A DNA stretch of 22,407 nucleotides from JALOAT01 sp041677345 (lineage in GTDB: Bacteria; Pseudomonadota; Gammaproteobacteria; Thiohalomonadales; Thiohalomonadaceae). The DNA lies in NCBI GenBank assembly GCA_041677345.1, contig JBAYQE010000038.1, forward strand, positions 1 through 22,407. The letters are read 5' to 3'. Position 1 is the first letter of the stretch. The number at the start of each line of letters is the position of its first letter. Shown here piece by piece: positions 8,001-14,514 of this stretch. The notes below the pieces were generated by a model, which worked only from the letters and a program-made list of their open reading frames with translations, searched no databases and had not been told where the DNA came from. Made by a program: the position numbers and the translations under genes.

Positions 8001-8214
8001 CTCGCTCGCCTTCGTGTTGGGTGTGGCGCCGCTGGCGTTTTCCACGGGCGCCGGCGCGGCGGCGCGCCAGTCCATGGGCACCGGCGTGTTCGGCGGCATG
8101 CTGGCGGCCACCTTCATTGCCACCTTGTTCGTGCCGCTGTTCTTCAAGTGGCTGGAGCGCGGCAAGCAGGCGCTGCCCGTGGGCGACGAGGAAGTCCCTC
8201 CGCACCGCATGTGA
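5086..8214 (+). CDS. RND multidrug efflux pump, HAE1 family (AcrB/MexB type)
   Basis: Predicted 1042-residue inner-membrane proton/drug antiporter, normal length for the family. I chose the ATG at 5086 (GGAG 7 bases upstream) over an earlier in-frame start inside the adaptor gene. It begins S-S-R-F-F-I-S-R-P-I-F-S, the usual TM1 entry. Proton-relay residues equivalent to AcrB D407, D408, K940, R971 and T978 are present as D409, D410, K935, R965 and T972. The two large periplasmic loops and twelve membrane segments follow the standard pattern. It is co-transcribed with the adaptor. A TolC/OprM-type channel is not encoded after it, so it must borrow one from elsewhere. Substrates cannot be read from sequence; hydrophobic drugs, dyes, detergents or solvents are typical of the family. 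Confidence 0.95.
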   Translation: MSSRFFISRPIFSAVISIVIVIAGLVAAQVLPVAQYPQIVPPTVMVIANYPGASAETLARTVAAPIEEQLNGIEGLSYFSSSASSSGMIMITATFEVGTDVDTATQNVNNRVKAAEPRLPEDVRRNGVVVMKRNSDILLIASMYSPDNSHDRLFLSNYASLNVVDDVKRLPGVGDVMVFGAQDYSMRIWLKPDRMAQLGITTSDIAAAVRTQNAQYAAGKIGHEPMPNPQMLVYTVTAKGRLLTPEEFGDIIIRADGPNGLLRVKDVARVELGAYNYDQKVTVDGNPTVAMGVFLQTGANALDVADAVRTKLDELKGSFPSGVDYMIPFDTTQFVSASIDAVLKTLIEAAILVVAVVFIFLQNWRATLIPMVAVPVSLIGTFAGLWVFGFSINTLTLFAMVLAIGIVVDDAIIVLENVERHMTEHKMPPFEAAVTAMREVSSAVVAIVLVLCAVFIPVAFLGGIAGVLYQQFAVTVAVSVVISGIVALTLTPALCALILKPNHEESRLFRPFNRGFEFITRFYTNTVEAILHHPFLGTTVFLVVIGAAVLLFRIVPGSFVPEEDQGVVMSSIMLPDGASLQRTTASGERFRQMVSQNEAVQNAVLISGYDLIGGASKTNGGTMFTRFKHWDEREAKAQDLAKQFMGMGMMGLPDGMALTFNPPAIRGLGMAGGFEVYVQDRVEGDPMKLHLVVQDLIGALQTHSEFTRINTFFRPTTPQLFVEVDEAKALSLGIPLNNVYETLQSTMGALYVNDFNKTGRAYRVQLQAEPEYRTRPEDLGKVYVRSTATGAMIPLAAVIRVKDIIGPEQVERFNGFVAAKIMGASIPGISSGDAIRIVEEVAATTLPPGYHLAWSGEAYQQMKNAGSSGPALIFGVIMVFLILAAQYEKWSLPLAVIMSVPFALMGALGLIFARGMPNDIYFQIGLVVLIGLAAKNAILIVEFAAQQYALGKNVVDAAIEAARLRFRPIVMTSLAFVLGVAPLAFSTGAGAAARQSMGTGVFGGMLAATFIATLFVPLFFKWLERGKQALPVGDEEVPPHRM

Positions 8215-8230
8215 TCCGGGACAAGGCAGG

Positions 8231-8262
8231 ACCTGTGCCGCGTGCTTGCCCGCGGCACAGGT
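8231..8262 (+). terminator. Strong hairpin after the RND operon
   Basis: Perfect 12-bp stem ACCTGTGCCGCG / CGCGGCACAGGT with an 8-base loop, 16 bases after the pump stop codon. No T-run follows, so it is not a classic intrinsic terminator. It may terminate less efficiently or protect the mRNA 3' end. The rest of the gap to 8501 shows no other gene. Confidence 0.55.
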
Positions 8263-8501
8263 GCGTGAGCTCCGGCCATTGGAACGTCTTCGCTCACGTT
8301 CCGCAACGACTCCACAACACGTTTCACACGCGGTGGAGTCCACCCGCGGGCACATGAATGCACCTGTTCGGGCCACGAGCCTTGCAAGGAAATGCAAAGA
8401 AACGCGAGGTCACGCCGCCACGGCGATCCTGCGTGGTAGATTGGTCCCGGCATGACGCGCACGCACGGGTGCGTGGTTGAACGCTCTTCAGGGGAATCGC
8501 C

Positions 8502-9830
8502 ATGAAACGCATCAGGATCGCTTTCCTGTCCATTCTCGCGGTGCTCACGGCGCTTGGATTCATCGCCGACGTCCCGCTGTGGCGCGGCCTCGAATTCTTC
8601 GCAGTGCGCTCATCGGCGGTCGACCTTACCGGTGTTCTGGGCATGGGCGTGATGAGCATCGGCATGATGCTCGCGCTGAGGCCCATCCTGCTCGAACCCT
8701 GGCTCGGAGGGCTCGACAAGATCTATCGCCTGCACAAATGGCTCGGCATCACGGGACTGGTGATCTCGGTGGTCCACTGGCTGTGGGCACAGGGTCCGAA
8801 GTGGGCCGTGGGATGGGGCTGGCTGGCGCGACCGGCGCGGCGTGCACCTGTGGAACCGGCGAGCGCATGGGAAGCCTTCGCGCGCAGTCAGCGCGGGCTT
8901 GCGGAGGCCATTGGCGAATGGGCGTTCTACGCCCTGGTGGTGGTCGTCGTGCTGGCATTGATCAAGCGCTTCCCCTATCGCCATTTCTTCAAGACCCATC
9001 GTTTGCTCGCGGTCGTCTACCTGTTCCTGGTGTTCCATTCCGTCGTGCTGACAAAATCCGCGTACTGGACGTCGGCCCTTGGTCCCGTGATGGCGATCCT
9101 GATGGCCGGCGGCACGGCCGCGGCCTTCATGTCGCTGTTCAGAAGGGTGGGGCACCGGCGCCGTGCCGTGGGCGTCATCGAGAAACTCGAGTATCACCAG
9201 GCCAACCGGGTGCTCGCAGTGACCGTTCAGTTGCTGGATCGATGGTCCGGACACAAGGCGGGGCAGTTCGCGTTCCTTACCTTCGACCGCGATGAAGGTC
9301 CTCATCCCTTCACTATCTCTTCCGCATGGCGTGGCGACGGGCGCGTGAGTTTCCACATCAAGGAAACGGGCGACTACACGCGGACGTTGCCCGGCAGACT
9401 CCGGATCGGCGCATTGGCCACGGTAGAAGGCCCTTACGGCTGCTTCGACTTCAATACCTGCAAGCCGCGCCAGATCTGGGTGGCAGGAGGCATCGGCATC
9501 ACGCCATTCCTCGCGCGGCTGCAGGATCTGGCCGGGAGCGAAAACAGGCAGGTAATCGACTTCTTCTTCAGCACCAATGCCCCCGACACAGGATTCCTCG
9601 AGAGGGTGCGCCAGTTGTCCGAACGGGCGGGGGTGCGCCTGCATGCGCTCGTAACGCGCAAGGACGGTTATCTCGATGCCGCGCGTCTGTCCGATGCGGT
9701 GCCGGAATGGAAGGACGCGGATGTGTGGTTCTGCGGCCCGGCTGGATTCGGCAAGAGTCTGCGGCGTGATCTGAGCGCGCGCGGGCTGGATGAGGGGGAT
9801 TTCCACCAGGAACTGTTCAGCATGCGCTGA
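8502..9830 (+). CDS. Ferric-reductase-like haem/flavin transmembrane oxidoreductase
   Basis: Predicted 442-residue membrane protein of the ferric reductase/NADPH oxidase superfamily, passing electrons from NAD(P)H through FAD and two haems across the inner membrane. The ATG at 8502 has AGGGGA 6 bases upstream. The membrane half (about 1-215) carries the paired haem histidines H78/H92 and H166/H179, spaced 14 and 13 residues as in this superfamily. The soluble half has the FAD motif H-P-F-T-I-S-S (268-274), the NAD(P)H motif G-G-I-G-I-T-P-F (329-336) and the C-G-P-A-G-F-G end motif (411-417). The electron acceptor (Fe3+, oxygen, a periplasmic partner) cannot be told. No MsrP- or siderophore-related gene is adjacent. 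It is probably a single-gene unit. Confidence 0.88.
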   Translation: MKRIRIAFLSILAVLTALGFIADVPLWRGLEFFAVRSSAVDLTGVLGMGVMSIGMMLALRPILLEPWLGGLDKIYRLHKWLGITGLVISVVHWLWAQGPKWAVGWGWLARPARRAPVEPASAWEAFARSQRGLAEAIGEWAFYALVVVVVLALIKRFPYRHFFKTHRLLAVVYLFLVFHSVVLTKSAYWTSALGPVMAILMAGGTAAAFMSLFRRVGHRRRAVGVIEKLEYHQANRVLAVTVQLLDRWSGHKAGQFAFLTFDRDEGPHPFTISSAWRGDGRVSFHIKETGDYTRTLPGRLRIGALATVEGPYGCFDFNTCKPRQIWVAGGIGITPFLARLQDLAGSENRQVIDFFFSTNAPDTGFLERVRQLSERAGVRLHALVTRKDGYLDAARLSDAVPEWKDADVWFCGPAGFGKSLRRDLSARGLDEGDFHQELFSMR

Positions 9831-9909
9831 AGGTTGTTAACCAAGGACTCCGACGCAGAGGCGCCGGGAGTCTCCCGTGGTCCGGCCCTGCGCCGCATAT
9901 ACTTTGTGA

Positions 9910-11139
9910 ATGAACGGCGCCTCACGGCAGATCCTGCGCACCTATGTCACGCTGGTTCTGCTTTCCACGTTTGCCGCCTCGTTCATTTGGGGCATCAACA
10001 CCCTGTTCCTGCTCGACGCCGGGCTGAGTATCACCGCAGCCTTCGCAGCCAATGCCTTTTTCACCATCGGACAAGTGGTGTTCGAGGTACCCACTGGCGT
10101 GGTGGCAGACAGCATGGGCCGGCGTGTTTCCTTCCTGGCAGGCGCAGCCACACTGTTCATCTCGACCCTGCTTTACTTCCTGCTCTGGCGCGTGAGCGGG
10201 CCGCTGTGGGCATGGGCACTGGCGTCCATGCTGCTGGGCCTGGGATTCACGTTTTTTACGGGTGCCACCGAGGCCTGGCTGGTGGATGCGCTGACCTTTG
10301 TGGGCTACGAGGGCGCGCTGGATGACGCCTTCGCCAAGGGTGAGATCGCCGCGGGCTTGGCCATGCTCACCGGCGCGGTGGCTGGTGGCGTGATCGCGCA
10401 GTTCACAAACCTCGGGGTGCCCTATCTGCTACGCGCGGCGCTGCTTGCCATTACCTTTCTGATCGCATGGTCATTGATGCATGACGTGGGGTTCACGCCA
10501 CGCAGGAGTGCATCCGTGGCGCGGGATATGGGAAACATCGTCGCTTCCGCCCTGAACCATGGCCTCCGCAATCCGCCCGTGCGCTGGGTGATGCTGGCGG
10601 GCCCGTTCCTGGCCGGCGTGGGCTATTACGTGTTTTATGCGATGCAGCCCTTCCTGCTCCAGCTCTATGGCATCGAGGAGGCCTATGCGATCGCCGGCCT
10701 CGCCGCGGCCGTCATCGCCTGCGCACAGATCGTCGGCGGGCTCATCGTGCCATATGTGCGGCGGGCTTTCCGCCGGCGTACCCAGCTGCTCCTGGCCGCA
10801 GCCGCCATTACCTCGGGTGCGTTGGCCCTTATCGGTCTATTCCCGAGCTTCTGGCTTGCGCTGGTGTTGCTGGCGTTGTGGGCCGTGGTGGACTCGGCGA
10901 GCTTTCCCGTGCGCCAGGCTTTCATCAATGGGCTGATTCCTTCCGAACAGCGGGCGACGGTGCTGTCGTCGGACAACCTGCTCAGCTCGGCAGGCGGTGT
11001 GGTCCAGCCGCTGCTCGGCCGGACCGCCGACGCGTGGGGGTTTGCGGCATCTTACGTGGTCGGGGCTGGCATTACGTTGGTCGCGCTGCCGTTCACGCTG
11101 CTTGCCCACCGCGAGCATGCGCCATCCGATCCACTCTAG
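9910..11139 (+). CDS. Major facilitator superfamily transporter
   Basis: Predicted 409-residue, 12-helix inner-membrane transporter. The conserved loop 2-3 motif is visible as P-T-G-V-V-A-D-S-M-G-R-R (residues 61-72), and the central loop near 175-195 splits the two six-helix halves. Substrate is unknown; the overall style (early E-V-P-T-G, acidic E-A-W-L-V-D in the fourth helix region) is that of uncharacterised drug/efflux-like MFS members. There is no convincing Shine-Dalgarno before ATG 9910, and a TATACT box ends only 6 bases before it, so the message may be leaderless. It follows the oxidoreductase by 79 bases but probably has its own promoter. Confidence 0.88.
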   Translation: MNGASRQILRTYVTLVLLSTFAASFIWGINTLFLLDAGLSITAAFAANAFFTIGQVVFEVPTGVVADSMGRRVSFLAGAATLFISTLLYFLLWRVSGPLWAWALASMLLGLGFTFFTGATEAWLVDALTFVGYEGALDDAFAKGEIAAGLAMLTGAVAGGVIAQFTNLGVPYLLRAALLAITFLIAWSLMHDVGFTPRRSASVARDMGNIVASALNHGLRNPPVRWVMLAGPFLAGVGYYVFYAMQPFLLQLYGIEEAYAIAGLAAAVIACAQIVGGLIVPYVRRAFRRRTQLLLAAAAITSGALALIGLFPSFWLALVLLALWAVVDSASFPVRQAFINGLIPSEQRATVLSSDNLLSSAGGVVQPLLGRTADAWGFAASYVVGAGITLVALPFTLLAHREHAPSDPL

Positions 11140-11174
11140 GTCATCGCAAAGACGGAGTCTGTTGCATTGTCCCT

Positions 11175-11278
11175 GGTGCATGGGACGCCGGTGATCGGAG
11201 GGAAGGTTTTCAGCCCCGCGACAGGGATTGGCGTCGTTCCTGACGAAAACCGTGCACCGGTCACACCTTTGATGCACC
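11175..11278. other. Nested three-helix inverted repeat, possible structured RNA or palindromic element
   Basis: Three sets of complementary arms are nested in the same order: GGTGCAT (11175-11181)/ATGCACC (11272-11278), GTGATCGG (11191-11198)/CCGGTCAC (11257-11264, one G-U) and GGTTTTC (11205-11211)/GAAAACC (11245-11251). The bulges are nearly balanced (9/7 and 6/5 bases). The 33-base apical part can form another short helix. In all, 22 pairs fit in 104 bases. The folding strand is undetermined. It lies 35 bases after the MFS gene stop and just before the pilin promoter. I could not match it to any RNA family I know, and no T-run follows, so a plain terminator is unlikely. Confidence 0.5.
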
Positions 11279-11292
11279 ACACGCACGGGTGC

Positions 11293-11323
11293 TTGACCGT
11301 CAAAACAAGGCGGGGCATATAAT
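11293..11323 (+). promoter_or_regulatory. Candidate sigma70 promoter of the minor pilin operon
   Basis: TTGACC (11293-11298) is followed by CATATAAT. The perfect TATAAT at 11318-11323 gives a long 19-base spacing; CATATA at 11316-11321 gives 17. Transcription would start near 11328-11331, leaving a leader of about 250 bases before the pilE start. No correctly spaced sigma54 (GG-N10-GC) site was found. Confidence 0.5.
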
Positions 11324-11331
11324 CAAACCGC

Positions 11332-11439
11332 CAGTACAAGGGCACGCGAATCGTGAGTTGTCATAATCAGTAACTGCGGTTCTCTGTCTTTGTACTGCCT
11401 GTGGCACGCACCTGTGCAGAGCGTCACAGTCGGCAGTAC
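11332..11439 (+). promoter_or_regulatory. Pilin-operon leader with mutually exclusive pairings
   Basis: Segment A, CAGTACAA (11332-11339), can pair with B, TTGTACTG (11390-11397). Segment C, GGCAGTAC (11432-11439), can pair with GTACTGCC (11392-11399), which overlaps B. The B-C hairpin is reinforced inside by TGTG/CACA (11400-11403/11425-11428) and GCAC/GTGC (11404-11407/11414-11417). A lies at the predicted RNA 5' end. This two-state layout is typical of attenuators and riboswitches, but I recognise no known class and see no U-tract terminator. From 11440 to 11567 I see nothing further except a weak GTGTC/GACAC dyad. Confidence 0.4.
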
Positions 11440-11582
11440 GTCACGGATTCTTGTGTCTTGGCATCCCTAAGATCGTCACTGTTGCTCACCGACACCGAGC
11501 CGCAGTTGGAACACGCCCGCCATTCGCGCCTGCAATGCCACGTTTGGCGTCGCCGAAAGGATCCTGACGGAAGGACATCTCC

Positions 11583-11981
11583 ATGATGCGCATCCGTGGC
11601 TTCACGCTTATCGAGCTGATGATTGTCATATCCATCATCGGCGTTCTCGCTGCCATCGCATTCCCCGCTTACGAGAGTTTCCTGGTGCGCGCCAGCCGAA
11701 GTGCTGTCCAGCAATTCATGATGGACGTGGCGAGCCGAGAGAAACAGTGGTTGCTCGATGCCCGCCAGTATCTGGAAGTGGATGACGATGCGGATTTCGA
11801 AGACCTTGGCCTTACCGTTCCGCGGGAGGTGTCGCCTTTTTATACGGTGCGTGTAACCACCACCCTCTCACCGGCCACCTTCACCATCACTGCGGCCCCG
11901 ATCGCTGGAACCCGGCAGGAGACCGACGGCAATCTGGCGCTCGACAGCGAAGGCGCAAAGGCGCCTGACAACAAATGGTGA
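11583..11981 (+). CDS. pilE: Type IV minor pilin, PilE-like
   Basis: Predicted 132-residue pilin, first gene of the minor pilin operon. It has a very short class IVa leader, M-M-R-I-R-G, cut before F7 by the prepilin peptidase, then F-T-L-I-E-L-M-I-V-I-S-I-I-G-V-L-A-A-I-A with Glu at mature position 5. The remainder is a small globular domain ending in F-T-I-T-A-A-P and L-D-S-E-G-A-K, the pattern of PilE-type minor pilins. AAGGA 7 bases upstream supports ATG 11583; ATG 11586 is also possible. There is no cysteine, so the usual pilin C-terminal disulphide loop is absent. PilE would join the inner-membrane priming complex and pilus tip. In Pseudomonas aeruginosa pilE is last in the cluster; here it leads. 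A plain type IV pilin of another class cannot be excluded. Confidence 0.8.
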   Translation: MMRIRGFTLIELMIVISIIGVLAAIAFPAYESFLVRASRSAVQQFMMDVASREKQWLLDARQYLEVDDDADFEDLGLTVPREVSPFYTVRVTTTLSPATFTITAAPIAGTRQETDGNLALDSEGAKAPDNKW

Positions 11982-11993
11982 AAGCCTGATGCC

Positions 11994-12485
11994 ATGAGAC
12001 CGGAACTACGCACGTCGCTCGCCCGATCCAACGGGGGATTCACCCTGGTGGAGCTGATGACCGTCCTGGCCGTCCTGGCGATTCTCGCGGCCGTCGCGAT
12101 CCCTGATTTTCGCAGTCTCACCGAATCCCAGCGCGTGCGCAGTGCCAGCTTCGAAATGTTCGCCGCCATGAATTGGGTGCGCAGCGAGGCCATCAAGCGT
12201 AACACCACGCTCACCATGAGCGCCGTGGATGGCGACTGGAGCCAAGGCTGGGAAGTACGCACCGATGCCCTGGTGGTGGTCGGTGATCACAACCCCCTGG
12301 CGGGTGTAGTGATTACGCCGGATCCAGCCAGTATCACCAGTGTGCAGTTCCTGCGCACTGGCCGCATCGGTGGTGCACCACCCCGTTTCCAGATCGATGT
12401 CTCCGCCACACCCACCGGTAACGTGCGTTGCCTGTTCCTGGACCTGGGCGGGCGTCCACGTTCCGCCAAGGGAGTCTGCCCATGA
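11994..12485 (+). CDS. fimU: Type IV minor pilin, FimU/FimT (GspH) family
   Basis: Predicted 163-residue pseudopilin-like protein. The leader is 15 residues long and ends N-G-G before F16; the N-terminal helix is F-T-L-V-E-L-M-T-V-L-A-V-L-A-I-L-A-A-V-A-I-P, with Glu at mature position 5. The downstream N-W-V-R-S-E-A-I-K-R-N segment and the end R-C-L-F-L-D-L-G-G-R-P-R followed by a near-terminal Cys are characteristic of FimT/FimU proteins, with the two Cys probably forming the C-terminal disulphide. It starts 12 bases after pilE, and its stop overlaps the pilV start (ATGA), showing translational coupling. It is a core part of the pilus initiation complex. Assignment to FimU rather than FimT is by operon position. 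Confidence 0.85.
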   Translation: MRPELRTSLARSNGGFTLVELMTVLAVLAILAAVAIPDFRSLTESQRVRSASFEMFAAMNWVRSEAIKRNTTLTMSAVDGDWSQGWEVRTDALVVVGDHNPLAGVVITPDPASITSVQFLRTGRIGGAPPRFQIDVSATPTGNVRCLFLDLGGRPRSAKGVCP

Positions 12486-13021
12486 AGCTTCGTCATGGCG
12501 GCTTCGGCATGGTCGAGGTGCTGGTGGCCTTGCTGGTCACGATGATCGGCCTGCTTGGCATGGCCGGATTGCAGGGACGCGCACTTACGGTGCAGATGGA
12601 GGCCTACCAGCGGGCGCAGGCCATTGTCATCGCCAAGGATATGGTGGCGCGCATCAATGCCAACCGCGGCAATGCCAGCAGTTATGCCACCGTAGCACCT
12701 CTTGGAACGGCGCATAACGACAGTGCCGTGCTCGACTGCACCGGTTTGGTGGGACAGGCCCTGGATGCATGTGCATGGCACAACCTGCTGCTCGGTGCCA
12801 TGGAAACCGAATCCGGCGCCAACGTCGGGGCCATGATCGGGGCGCGCGGCTGTGTCACCTACTCCGCCGGCCCTCCGGAGCAATTGCTGGTTTCAGTGGC
12901 TTGGCAGGGCCTTACCCCCAGTGCTGTTGCCACTGTCGCGTGCGGTGCGGGTGAATACGGCGACGAAGAACTGCGGCGGGTCATCAGTATCCCCATCACC
13001 ATTGCCAATCTGGAACCATGA
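12482..13021 (+). CDS. pilV: Type IV minor pilin PilV
   Basis: Predicted 179-residue minor pilin. I used the ATG at 12482, which overlaps the fimU stop and gives a compact leader M-K-L-R-H-G-G cut before F8; an earlier in-frame ATG lies inside fimU and would destroy the leader. The mature helix F-G-M-V-E-V-L-V-A-L-L-V-T-M-I-G-L-L-G keeps Glu5. The following G-L-Q-G-R-A-L and A-x-x-I-A-K-D-M-V-A-R-I-N-A-N-R segments are the standard PilV pattern. Four cysteines occur in the globular part. The gene ends in another ATGA overlap with pilW. It would act with FimU, PilW and PilX to present PilY1 at the pilus tip. Confidence 0.88.
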   Translation: MKLRHGGFGMVEVLVALLVTMIGLLGMAGLQGRALTVQMEAYQRAQAIVIAKDMVARINANRGNASSYATVAPLGTAHNDSAVLDCTGLVGQALDACAWHNLLLGAMETESGANVGAMIGARGCVTYSAGPPEQLLVSVAWQGLTPSAVATVACGAGEYGDEELRRVISIPITIANLEP

Positions 13022-13995
13022 GATCCACGAATGTCATGAACGGTTCGCAGTCAGGGCTGTCGCTCATTGAGTTGATGGTGTCGATCACCATCGGCCTGAT
13101 CCTGCTTGCGGGTATGACCACGCTGTTCATCAACCAGAGCCGCACCCAGAGCGGACTGGAACGCAGTGGGCGCATGATCGAGAACGGTCGTTACGCCATG
13201 CAACTGCTTGCCGGCGAATTGCAGCTTGCCGGTTATTACGGCGTACTGGACCCCGGTACGACCACGTCGGGCATGCCCGACCCGTGCGCCACCGATCCCG
13301 CTGACCTGGATGCCGCCATGCCGGTGCATGTTCAGGGTTACAACGACGCCACTGCAGGCACGGCCCCGAGCTGCATCGTCGACCTGAAAGAAGGGACGGA
13401 CATCCTGGTCGTGCGCCGTGCCGAAACCACGCGACGGGATATCAATGCCGCGCCCCTGGACCCGGGCAATCTGACCCGATACCTCCAGGTGACCCTGTGC
13501 CGGACCGATCCCGAGGGTGCATACACCGTCGACAGGCTGCAAAGCAACTTCACCTGGCGTGACCGCGATTGCGTGGCCCTTGCCGAAGTGAGGCGTGTGC
13601 TGTCGCGCATCTACTACATCGCCAACAACCATCAGGCAGGGGATGGCATCCCCACCCTGAAGCGCGTCGAGCTCGATGCCTTCGGAACCATGTCCGCACC
13701 CCAAGCACTGGTGGAGGGGATCGAGCACATGCAGTTGCTCTACGGGCGCGACAATGATGTTGACGGTGTCATTGACGATTTCGATGACTGTGCCGGCTGC
13801 ACGGAGGCGAATTTCATCGACACCCTTGCCGTGGGTGTGCACGTGCTGGCCCGCGACCTGGAAGCGACCGGCGGATATACGGACACCAGGACCTATGACC
13901 TGGGTGGCGTGTCGGTAACGCCTGGCGGCGCATTCAAGCGTCATGTTTATTCGCAATTCGTGCGCTTGCAGAATCCCGCGGGCCGTAGGGAGTGA
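13018..13995 (+). CDS. pilW: Type IV minor pilin PilW
   Basis: Predicted 325-residue minor pilin, normal size for PilW. The leader ends Q-S-G before L14; the mature helix L-S-L-I-E-L-M-V-S-I-T-I-G-L-I-L-L-A-G has Glu5 but Leu instead of Phe at position 1, which is common in PilW. Next come the family features R-T-Q-S-G-L-E-R-S-G-R-M-I-E-N-G-R-Y-A and L-A-G-E-L-Q-L-A-G-Y-Y-G. The C-terminal part includes a D/N-rich stretch (about residues 243-254, R-D-N-D-V-D-G-V-I-D-D-F) that might bind a divalent ion. ATG 13018 overlaps the pilV stop; a second ATG at 13036 (N-G-S-Q-S-G leader) is also plausible. Its stop lies 2 bases before the ATG of the next gene. Confidence 0.88.
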   Translation: MRSTNVMNGSQSGLSLIELMVSITIGLILLAGMTTLFINQSRTQSGLERSGRMIENGRYAMQLLAGELQLAGYYGVLDPGTTTSGMPDPCATDPADLDAAMPVHVQGYNDATAGTAPSCIVDLKEGTDILVVRRAETTRRDINAAPLDPGNLTRYLQVTLCRTDPEGAYTVDRLQSNFTWRDRDCVALAEVRRVLSRIYYIANNHQAGDGIPTLKRVELDAFGTMSAPQALVEGIEHMQLLYGRDNDVDGVIDDFDDCAGCTEANFIDTLAVGVHVLARDLEATGGYTDTRTYDLGGVSVTPGGAFKRHVYSQFVRLQNPAGRRE

Positions 13996-13997
13996 AC

Positions 13998-14501
13998 ATG
14001 GGATACGACGCCGCACAACGGGGAAACACTCTCATCGTGGCGCTGATCATGCTCGCCCTGATGACACTGGTGGCCGTCACCTCGCTGACGTTGAGCACCA
14101 CCAACGTGCGGGTGGTGGGCAACATGCAATTCCAGGAGGAGGCGACTGCCGCGGCACAACAGGCCATCGAGAATGTCATTACCAAATCTTATTTCGATAA
14201 CGTCAAGTTCACCGACGTGGTACCGGGGCCACAGAACATCAGCATGAGCGGGGAAGGGGGGGATGCCGATTACACGGTCACGTTCGCCCGTCAATGCGTC
14301 ACCTATGTGCCGGTCGACCCGCTCGTGGACGAACTTCCTGAGGATTGTTATGCCTCGGGGGGCGCCATGCTCTGCTACTGGGGGGTGTGGGAAATCGCGG
14401 CCACGGCGACGGACGACCGAACCGGTGCCAGCGCTATCGTGCGTCAGGGCATCCGGATCCTGACGGGCCAGAGCGCGGCGCTCGCCGGCTGCGGCGTCTA
14501 G
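13998..14501 (+). CDS. pilX: Type IV pilus assembly protein PilX
   Basis: Predicted 167-residue protein with the PilX_N-type start: A-A-Q-R-G followed by N-T-L-I-V-A-L-I-M-L-A-L-M-T-L-V-A-V. Cleavage after G9 would leave Val, not Glu, at position 5, as in many PilX proteins. The helix continues G-N-M-Q-F-Q-E-E-A-T-A-A-A-Q-Q-A-I-E-N-V, the typical PilX segment. ATG 13998 has AGGGAG directly upstream and is preferred over GTG 13992. Three cysteines follow in the globular domain and a fourth lies at the extreme C-terminus. It sits between pilW and pilY1 as in Pseudomonas. PilX bridges the minor pilin complex and may modulate aggregation. Confidence 0.86.
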   Translation: MGYDAAQRGNTLIVALIMLALMTLVAVTSLTLSTTNVRVVGNMQFQEEATAAAQQAIENVITKSYFDNVKFTDVVPGPQNISMSGEGGDADYTVTFARQCVTYVPVDPLVDELPEDCYASGGAMLCYWGVWEIAATATDDRTGASAIVRQGIRILTGQSAALAGCGV

Positions 14502-14514
14502 CAGGAGAACAACC

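Noticed and set aside
11161..11290. Integron attC site or known riboswitch
   Set aside because: No GTTRRRY/RYYYAAC core sites, and no TPP, cobalamin, glycine or GEMM consensus that I can recognise.
11136..11345. 69-codon minus-strand ORF in the non-coding gap before the pilin operon
   Set aside because: It covers the 104-base inverted repeat and runs into the MFS stop and the pilin promoter. It has no ribosome site or family resemblance; the structure itself explains the sequence better.
11401..11420. Sigma54 promoter candidate TGGCAC...TGTGCA
   Set aside because: The distance between the GG and GC elements is 11, not the invariant 10 bases, so it should not be functional. The bases are better explained as part of a hairpin.
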